Shown: piece by piece, positions 56,626 through 64,000 of the stretch
Layout of the letters: each line of letters starts with the position of its first letter
Position numbering within the stretch: position 1 is the stretch's first letter
Source: Chelydra serpentina
Taxonomy: Eukaryota > Chordata > Testudines > Chelydridae
Direction: 5' to 3'
Assembly (NCBI GenBank): GCA_037349315.1
Contig: JBAIAC010000027.1
Location: 17,221,501-17,285,500, forward strand
DNA: 64,000 nt
Translations under genes and position numbers: made by a program
The notes under the pieces: model-generated
Seen by the model: the letters and a program-made list of their open reading frames with translations, nothing else
Told to the model about the DNA's origin: nothing
Databases searched by the model: none

Positions 56626-58446
56626 AATCATTGAAATATGTCAGTTCTACTATGAAATGTGAAAGCTGTTTTACAGAAGAGTATGTCACTACCCAACAGA
56701 TTAGTAGAGGAAGTGAGGATCATATTCAGTTGAAATTGTAGGTGGACTTTTCAGGAGACAGAACTTAATTTCACAAACTGGAATTTTCCCAGAACACAGA
56801 GGTTACCTGTATACTTGCAAAAGATGCCATAGGAGCTTTCAAAAGTAGTTTTTGTTTTATAGACAATTAAGGGAAATGCATTTTAACGGACCTTGATGTA
56901 TTTTTTAAAAAATTATTTTGCACCTCAGTTATCATTGATCCAAACAGATAGCTATTTCTAATTTCCATCTGTTAGCTAAGTGAAAATAAAGATGAAAAAA
57001 TAGTAATCTTAGCTGGATTTTTAACCAGGTCTTTGAATTCTTGGTTTGTGCCTGTCCATGGCAGACACATCAGATTAGTCTGTCAGGGAAGATCTATTGT
57101 GCTTTCAAGGAGAAGAGATCAAAGTGGGAACATGTCTGCACAATACAGGTCACCATAGCAGGTTCTTGTGTTTCAGGCACCCTCCTCTTTGCACAGCCCT
57201 TAGGTATGTCGCACAATATCACCTTGGCAGGCAGCCAAGCCTGTGGGAAAGATTTTGTGACCTAGGCTGTCATTGTGGAAAACATTTTTACAGGGTGCTC
57301 TTTTCCCCCTTTCTCTCACTTGTGCACACACTCATGCACACACAACCCCTCAGCTTCTGGACTGGGCAGGATTGCTAGTTCTTGTCAACCTAACCATACT
57401 GCTTTCAGTGGGATGACTTCAGATCACCTGAGGCTGGAGTTTTCACCATGGTGTTAGTTAAATCTGCTCTTTTTAATTAGCATGGCAGTTACAAACCTGG
57501 GAAGCGGGTAGAGCTTGTCTGTACTGGACTCTTACCAGTGCTACTATTGCTGCAGCTGCACCCAATTTAGGAGTGGGGGAGAGTTTCCCCCCAAAAGTTT
57601 CCTGGACATGGCTGTAGGTGATTTGGGGAAAGGGGACTCAAAAAAACCTAAGAGTGATTGATTGAATTAGGAGTTCCTCTGTGCAATTTGGATTACCTCC
57701 TGATAGAAAAAGGTTTTAAAAGCCATTTGATCTTCCCTGTGGTACTATAAAACAACTTTCCCTCTCTTAGCTGCATCATTTTGAACTGGTAGATGGTTTG
57801 AAGTGGAAAGCACTGTTGTATAAAAACACAGGTGGAATTTTTGGGGAAACTGTTTCCAGGGGTTCTGCTTTTATTACAGTGCACACATCTTGTTTCTCAA
57901 ACTGCTTTGCCAATTGCTGAACCAGATGTCCTCAGTAGTTTGTGCTATAAGATGTTAAGTAATTAGATCATTCAGATTCTAGTTAAATATAATTAGAGTC
58001 CTGTGTAAACTGAGTGAAGTTGACAGGTTTTATAGGTTGATCATAACAAAAATATTAAATGTTATACTTTAGTGTTGAAACAAAATGATATAATCTCCCC
58101 TCTCAATAAAAAGCTGTTTATACTCCACATTTAGGCTTTCATTCAAGGCAAAATTTATAGAATTTACTGAAATTTTTTTTGGTGTGACTTAAAACCCAAA
58201 GCTTTTTAAAAATGTAATCAATCCCATACAGTGTTTGTAATCCAAACATTACATCTCCTGTGCTAATTCTGGATGTGAAACTGACACAATGGAGCAATCA
58301 AGTTTAATTGTAAAGCTAAGTGAAGGGCATAAAAATCAACAAAACATTCTTTTTTTCCATTTATGTGCTAAATTGTGTGGGTAAAGTCTAGATTAATAAT
58401 TCTTTCACTTCTCAAATAATCTGAGGTAGTATGTTAAATACAGGAG
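56626..58446. other. Intron 1, nothing recognised
   Basis: Overlapping + strand frames at 57041-57457 (60 to 93 codons) are short and show no motif. No mobile element recognised. Confidence 0.35.
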
Positions 58447-58985
58447 GGGCAGTGTTGTCCAGTGAATAGGGTGCTGGACTGGAACTTGAATCTCAGCTCT
58501 CAAACTGATCTGCTGTGTAACCTTGAGCAAGACAGTTTGCCTTTCTCTGTCTCACTTTCTTTTCTGGCTCTGTCTATCTTGTCTGATTAGTTGTAAACTC
58601 TTCAGGGCAGGAATCCTTTTTTCACTAAGGGCTGTGTCTACACTAGAGACCTGACAGTGGCACAGCTTCATTGGTGCAGCTGTGCCACTGTAAGATCTCC
58701 TGTGTAGCTGCTGTATGCTGACAGGAGAGAGCTCTCCCGTTGGCATAATAAAACCATCCCCAATGACTGGCAGTAGCTATGTTGGCGGGAGACGCTCTCC
58801 CACTAACGTAACGCTGTCCACTCTGGCACTTCTGTTGATGTAATTTATGTTGGTCACAGGTGTGTGTTTGTTTTTTTTCACACTCCTGAGTGACATAAGT
58901 TTTACGGACAAAAGTGCTAATGTAGACATAGCCTATGTGTGTGTTTGTACACCACCTAGCACAACAGGGCTCTTCTTTCCCCAAT
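58447..58985 (+). repeat. MIR plus L2-type SINE tail, split by a MITE
   Basis: MIR words GTGCTGGACTGGAACTTG and GTGTAACCTTGAGCAAGAC, then the tail TTGTAAACTCTTCAGGGCAG up to 58628. It resumes after the MITE at TGTGTTTGTACACCACCTAG and CACAACAGGGCTC. Removing 58629-58933 restores a continuous element. Confidence 0.75.
58629..58933. mobile_element. Harbinger-type MITE, family X copy 4
   Basis: Starts GGGCTGTGTCTACACT after TAA (58626-58628) and ends AATGTAGACATAGCC before TAT. GAGAGAGCTCTCCCGTTGGC and TTGGCGGGAGACGCTCTCCC are the family words. Confidence 0.8.
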
Positions 58986-60197
58986 TATCCAACTCCCAGC
59001 AACACGCAACGGCTATGGTGCCTTTTGGATTCCAAAATTGCATTTCTTGCCTGCTAAAGGGGCCTCATCCATATCATTCTGATCACACGTTGATAGCACG
59101 AGTAGAAGGAGAAGGATCTCCTTTGCATGTTCCTTTAACATCAACATATGCTACTGGTACCGAAGAGTGGCAAAGGTAACATGGATGAATATGAATGCAG
59201 AGTTTGAACATTAGATCATATTTTTTTGTCATGGATGATCTCTGGCATTTGAGCGTTACTTCGTTCTAAACTGCATTCCCACAATTTCCCTGGTTTCCTT
59301 TTTCCCCTTGTGGTTACATTTACAGCAAATTTGTTTGTTTTTTTTTTTTTTGCTGTCTGAAGCTTGTTCTCTGGAGGAAAATGTTGATAGAGATGCTGAT
59401 AAACTGTCTTTTTTTTTTTTTAATTAGTTTTATTTCATAGTCTCGACAAATTGCATATTGACACACCCATATTATTATTAGTATTTTGGGCCCTGTTGTG
59501 CTTGATACAGTACAGACACATCAGGCAGTTTCTATCCTGACAAGTTCACACTTGACTTTTTCTGGGTGCTGATGGGATCCTAAATTGCTAGACTAGAGTC
59601 AGTATTTAACATCCTTTATATTGAATGCACTGCACACACTGTTTTCAAGTTGGTTAAAGAATTTTGGTACTCTGCCACTTAGAACACTGAAAGTAATTTA
59701 CTTTTGGGGGGGTGGGGGGGATGTTTTGTAGAAAAAGTTCTATAAAAGTATAAAAAGTTCGTTCAAATTCATATAGCGAAGGTCATTATGCAGTTAATCA
59801 AATTGGCACTCAGAGGTAATGAAATGTAAGCAGATTTGGTAATTCTAATAATTACGTCTCCCCCCCCCCCCCCTTTCTGTTCTCCCCGTTATAACTAATT
59901 TTCCCCTCCTTAGTACTGAAGGCAGCTCCTTTGCGTGCACTGCAGAAGTGTTGTTCCATGGTATGGCGTCCCCTCTCTCCACTGCATAGTTAGTTATGTC
60001 ACTTCTATTATGCTTCTAGCCTTGCTGTCCTGGCTGGGATCTTGCGACTGTTTCCAAGCTTGTATTTCTCACTTGGCAGCACATGATGCGGCTGCTAGGC
60101 AATCTGCCGTATCCCTTTTTTGTCAAACGTCAGAGTTGGTGTCTGACACTGACTCTGAAGAACAGCTCAATGATGAGAGGCACTGCAGAAACCTGCT

Positions 60198-60228
<31 letters not shown>

Positions 60229-61448
60229 GAGCTACTTTTCCTATAGTTTTATGCTTATAAATTATGTGAATTTTTTGAGTTCAGAATAGTATTTTTTTCC
60301 TTCATATGTTTAAACAATTAGTAGTTGAAAAATGTTCATTTCAGAGTATTTTTAACATTCCTTTTATGTCAGTTATCCTATTATAATAAAAATGAAACAA
60401 GCAAACAAAAAACAGTTTGAGAAAATCCCCTGGAGTGCTTTTGAACTAAAAATGTATATAAAGCCTTGTATATGTAGGGCACAGGTGCGTGTGCATGCAT
60501 GCACAATCCTTTTTTGGGGGTAACACCTACTGTCATGCAACCCCCCCCCCCCCAATCCTAGAAATCACATAATTGATCACATGCGCTAGGAAGTGGACAA
60601 CCAGGTTGGTGGAGGGGGAGGAGTTGGAGCCTGGGAGGAAACAGAGTGTGGCCCATACTTGCCAAATAATAGAAGGGAAGATAATTCATTTTTCAGAGAG
60701 AGAGAAAGAGAACATTTTAAACAAAAAAAAGTCCAAGAATTGAGACGGGGGACGGGGGAGTGTGAGAGAGAAAATGAAGTAAATTGAGGGATGTGGGGGA
60801 GGCGGAAGGAATCAGGAAGAAAGAACATGTAAGTTTAGGTTAGTACATGTTCATGTTCTTCTGATTTAAGTTGTTTTCCTGGCAGATGTCCCATAGCTCT
60901 AAGGTCTTTGTCTGTGTGAGAGAGAACCTGAAGGAGGGCTTGGCAGAATGCTTTTGTGTCATGTGCGTGGAGGAGCTGGCATTCCTTTTTTGTACTTAGT
61001 CTTGTCTATTGGCAGATAATGCTGATAACAGGCAAATGTTTTGCAAAATTACATGCTGCAATGGCAGGCAAACTTCCCCTAAATTTCCACTTCTGATTCC
61101 ATAATGTAGATAAATCTTCTAGGATCTCTTACGCCAGGGATGAATATAGCCTATTAAATCAAAATATTTCCTTATTGCTGCCTAAACTTTCTAAACTTCT
61201 GATACTCTTCCTTTAGTTGTGCTCAGATTGTGATGGAGAAAGTTTAGAATAATCCCTGCAGGGAAAATATTATTTAAATTGAGAACAATTTAAAAACCAA
61301 ACAAACCAAACAAACCTAGAAATCCTCAAGGGGCTAAAATCTTTTTAAAATTTTAAGTCTTGCATGTGTGTATATATAGACTCTCCCCTCCTTTAGGGGT
61401 TCTCTGTAATTCGCTATATAAAGGCTCTTGCCCTTGGTGCTCAGCGAT
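58986..61448. other. Intron 1 with simple repeats only
   Basis: Poly-T at about 59336-59351 and 59409-59421, poly-C at 59862-59872 and 60541-60554, (GT)n at 60198-60226, and a weak L2-type tail near 59475-59545. No exon recognised. Confidence 0.4.
60198..60226. repeat. (GT)n microsatellite
   Basis: About fourteen GT units. Confidence 0.95.
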
Positions 61449-61576
61449 ACTGACTTTTTATGAACTGATTTTTGCTAAAATCCAGTTTAGTGTTAATCCA
61501 GTATATAATCTGGTCATTATATACTGGATCAACACTACACTGGATTTTAGCAAAAATCAGTTCATAAAAATTCAGT
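61449..61576. repeat. Near-perfect 128-bp hairpin
   Basis: Core arms 61455-61509 and 61516-61570 (55 nt each) are inverted copies with 53 matches, around the 6-base loop CTGGTC. Five more bases on each side (ACTGA/TCAGT) extend the pairing after one mismatch. No clear flanking duplication and no other copy in this window. Most likely a recently inserted palindromic MITE; an expressed small-RNA hairpin is possible but not shown. Confidence 0.9.
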
Positions 61577-62074
61577 TGTTTCTGTGATACTAAATGGATT
61601 TGGAATTCTGGTGGTAATTTGAATATTTTAATTGGCTGTCAGTGATGTCAGACTCTTAATGCCCATGTGGTTCTGCTTATTTTTTATGTAAATTTCATAT
61701 GAACAGTAAAGTACTCTAAGCATGGCATTTGAGGCTGATTACTGCACACTGAGGTGTTCTAAAGTCACTCTGGCTTCATCGTCAGCCTCAGGCTTTTAAA
61801 ACACTTGCTGTAATGGCTTAGAAATGTACTTCCTGTCAGGCTTTATTGCTTAATTGTAATCATGTTTATGATAACCAGCCTTCTTGGTAAACCCATAAAA
61901 TGTCAGGTTCTGAAAACAGGATTCTAAGGAGAGTTATTCAGTACATGCATTAGTATTACAGTAGGAAAATAAATGTTATTGGTAGGGTAATAATGCTCTT
62001 TGTTAGTTCCTTTACCAGAGACTCTAAAAAACACTAAGTCTTATAAACAACACACATGAAGTAAGAAACTTTCA
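61577..62074. other. Intron 1, nothing recognised
   Basis: No feature recognised. Confidence 0.35.
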
Positions 62075-62490
62075 CGATCCTCATTTTATAGATGAAGGAA
62101 ATATGAGGTACCAGGGAGACTGTAACTCAAAGAGTATGTCTATACTACCCGCCGGATCGGTGGGCAGCGTCTAGTCTAGATGCGATAAATCAACCCCCGA
62201 GTGCTCTCCCGTCAACTCCTGTACTCCACCACCATGAGAAGCGCAGGCAGAGTTGACATGAGAGTGGCAGCAGTCGACTCACCGCAGTGAAGACGCTGTG
62301 GTGAGTAGGTCTAAGTACGTCGACTTCAGCTTATGTTGTTCACGTAGCTGAAGTTGCGTAACTTAGATCGATTAGCCCCCCTCTCCTAGTGTAGGCCAGG
62401 CCAAAGTTACACAGCAGGTATGTGGCAGAGTTGGGAATAGAACACAGGAACCCTGACTCAAAGTCTGGTTCTTGACCCTCTAGACGATGT
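62075..62490 (-). repeat. MIR-type SINE, antisense, split by a MITE
   Basis: CCTCATTTTATAGATGAAGG and GAGGTACCAGGGAGACTGTA at the left; AAAGTTACACAGCAGGTATG, GGGAATAGAACACAGGAACC and CTCTAGACGATG at the right. They join when 62131-62402 is removed. Confidence 0.7.
62131..62402. mobile_element. Harbinger-type MITE, family Y copy 2
   Basis: GAGTATGTCTATACTACCC and CTAGTGTAGGCCAGGCC ends. GTCTAGATGCGATAAATC, AGTGCTCTCCCGTC, TCAGCTTATGTTGTTCACGT and CACGTAGCTGAAGTTGCGTA are shared with the 43140 copy. More diverged than that copy. Confidence 0.75.
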
Positions 62491-63374
62491 TTTCTTTTAT
62501 TCATCAGCACAGTTTACGTATAATGTTTGCGAAGGAGTGGAAGATTATTTCTGTTAAATTTTATGTTAATGTTTAGGAACAGATTTATTAATTCAGCAGT
62601 ACCTGAATATTGTTTAACAGTTTCTGGCATCACATATTTGTTCCAAAACTTTGGGACCAGTCCTGCGCTCCTTTATTTATGCAGAGCTCCTATTGTCTTG
62701 AAAGGGAGTCCTGTTTATGCAAGGACTGTAGGATTAGGTTCTTCATAGATGTGATCTTGATAGTATGTTGTTAGGCTTTGTCAGTCTGCATGTGGGAGAG
62801 CTACCAAACAGCTGTTTCATGCTCAAGTCAGTGAAGCTGCTGTAGATACAGTGCAGGCCACCAAGGCTGCTGAACCTGATGTGCTATCTTCAAGGGAGCT
62901 GCATCAGGTTGTTCGTCTCTAAGCAAAAGAAAAGCAGTTTTAGTGGAGAGTTGGGAACTTTAATTTAAAAAATGCATAAGAAAAAATAAATATGCTGTTA
63001 TATACTGTATTTATAAATAATGCAAAATTGAGGAAATAATTGAGACACTTGCACTGGTACCCAAAGTGATCAGTACAGCTAGGGCATGACTGGTTTTGGG
63101 GGGTAGGGGGAATATGTTGTTCTCTCATAACCATAAACCAAGAAAAAGGTGAGGAATTTTGTACTTTTACTCCCTATTTTAATATGTGAACAAAAGTAGT
63201 GGAGCTCTGGGACCTGCAGTGTCCGAACACCTTGATTAGTTGTCTCCATCTGAACACCTTTATCCCCAAGCACTCTATTTCTGGTGTTGTATGTCTTTGA
63301 AATTTATGCTACTTTTCAAAGAGAAAATCACATTTTCCTAGAGCGAGATGGTATTGTTGAACAATAGATAAGAA
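62491..63374. other. Intron 1, nothing recognised
   Basis: No feature recognised. Confidence 0.35.
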
Positions 63375-63525
63375 TACGATTTTGTCACAGAGGTCACGGA
63401 TTCCATGACTTTAACAGACCTCTGTGATTTCTGGCTTCGGCTTCAGTTTCAGCCTCCCACAGTAGCGAGGTTCCGGCTTGGACAGTCAGCCCCCCTGCAG
63501 CAGGGCTGGGGCTTCTGTGATTTAT
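63375..63525. repeat. 'GTCACAGAGGTCACGGA' interspersed repeat
   Basis: GTCACAGAGGTCACGGATTC, CCATGACTTTAACAGACCTC and GCAGCAGGGCTGGGGCTTC resemble a turtle DNA element I recall; the first two words are partly inverted copies of each other. Confidence 0.4.
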
Positions 63526-63639
63526 TGTGTATTGCTTGCATCCTGCCTGTGAATTTTTTAATAAAAATCTCTGTGCTAAAATTGTAACCTTAACAATAGA
63601 AATTAGAGATGATGAAGACCTAGTAGTTTGGTCTGCACA

Positions 63640-63800
63640 CTGTTTTGTATTGTGAGCCAACTAATCTTGCAGGAGAAGCAAGATTAGCACCAGTTCGAAA
63701 CATGGATGGGAGACCTTGAAAGAATACATATGCTTCAGAAAGTGGCATTTATGATTCAGTAAATGACACAATATCCTCTGCCAACTGGTCTGCACTACAG
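63640..63800 (+). repeat. 5S rRNA-derived SINE fragment
   Basis: AGAAGCAAGATTAGCACCAG, then ACATGGATGGGAGACC and GAATAC, correspond to the 3' half of 5S rRNA (…GGTTAGTACTTGGATGGGAG…). They are followed by TTCAGAAAGTGGCATTTATG and ATTCAGTAAATGACAC, a SINE body I recall from amniotes (SINE3/AmnSINE type). Too diverged and incomplete to be a 5S gene. Confidence 0.55.
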
Positions 63801-64000
63801 AATCTGTATGTGTTTGAACACAGTTGTGAAATTCCAATTTAGATTACTTGATGCATTGAGTTGGATGACATCATGTGAGGGATGCAGTCATTTAATTTGA
63901 TCATTCATAACCATGTTCAAATAAGTGTTTCTGATATAACCCCCTTAGCTGTGTAACAGGGATATCAAGAGGTTTTAAGTAAAGGGAATATCGTAATACA

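Larger units (their letters stand above)
36702..64000 (+). other. CUX1: CUX1 intron 1 (5' part, partial)
   Basis: Everything after the exon 1 donor to the window end is read as intron 1. In known vertebrate CUX1 genes the next exon resumes at the arginine following LQQLQ and intron 1 is very long. I found no exon in the following 27 kb with both a plausible reading frame and homology I recognise. The sequence is a mixture of old unique DNA and transposable elements on both strands. An alternative CUX1 first exon could exist within it, but I could not identify one. Confidence 0.8.

Noticed and set aside
63655..63720. 5S rRNA gene
   Set aside because: Only part of the 3' half is recognisable and it is diverged; the downstream sequence is a SINE body.
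1..64000. CRISPR array, bacterial operon or phage system
   Set aside because: Base composition, long non-coding stretches, SINEs, LINEs and a vertebrate gene exon show this is vertebrate nuclear DNA; the tandem repeats lack CRISPR spacing.

Overview
This window is vertebrate nuclear DNA. The repeat content points to a reptile, most likely a turtle: CR1 LINEs on both strands with typical octamer-like 3' tails, MIR/L2-type SINEs, many short inverted-repeat DNA elements of PIF/Harbinger (3-bp TAA/TTA duplications) and hAT (8-bp duplications) type, solo retroviral-type LTRs, and a Penelope-like element with a GIY-YIG remnant. The assignment to turtle is inference from recalled repeat families; no database search was possible.

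Only one host gene is supported: the first coding exon of CUX1 (cut-like homeobox 1 / CASP) at 36639-36701 on the + strand, encoding 21 residues and ending at a CAG|GT splice donor. It lies in a GC-rich, CpG-rich island (about 36290-37760) that serves as promoter, 5' leader and start of intron 1. The start codon sits inside a YY1-type motif. Upstream ORFs precede it, one of which overlaps the CUX1 start out of frame. An AT-rich 60-bp patch just inside intron 1 carries three ATYRAT motifs, the sequence class recognised by Cut-family proteins, at about 22-bp intervals. Just upstream of the island (35850-36305) is a degenerate tandem array with a period of about 80 bp.

Layout: 1-35850 is intergenic sequence upstream of CUX1, with no recognisable exons. 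It is dominated by repeats: LTRs at about 2004-2699, 7093-7538, 15480-16495 and 16850-17860; CR1 at 10135-10652 and 31118-31880; nested DNA elements at 20280-21260; and three related purine-rich blocks at 26.5-29.8 kb. 35850-37760 is the CUX1 promoter region. 36702-64000 is the 5' part of a very long CUX1 intron 1, again exon-free. It contains a young CR1 with a 411-codon reverse-transcriptase ORF (53111-54648) inserted into a Penelope-like copy, a 692-bp hAT-type element with a perfect 8-bp duplication (55430-56121), a near-perfect 128-bp hairpin (61449-61576) and two local duplications (40.6-40.8 kb and 45.7/46.5 kb).

Most short ORFs across the window are chance readings of repeats or of GC-rich sequence and are not annotated. 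No tRNA, intact rRNA, CRISPR array or other functional RNA gene was seen.
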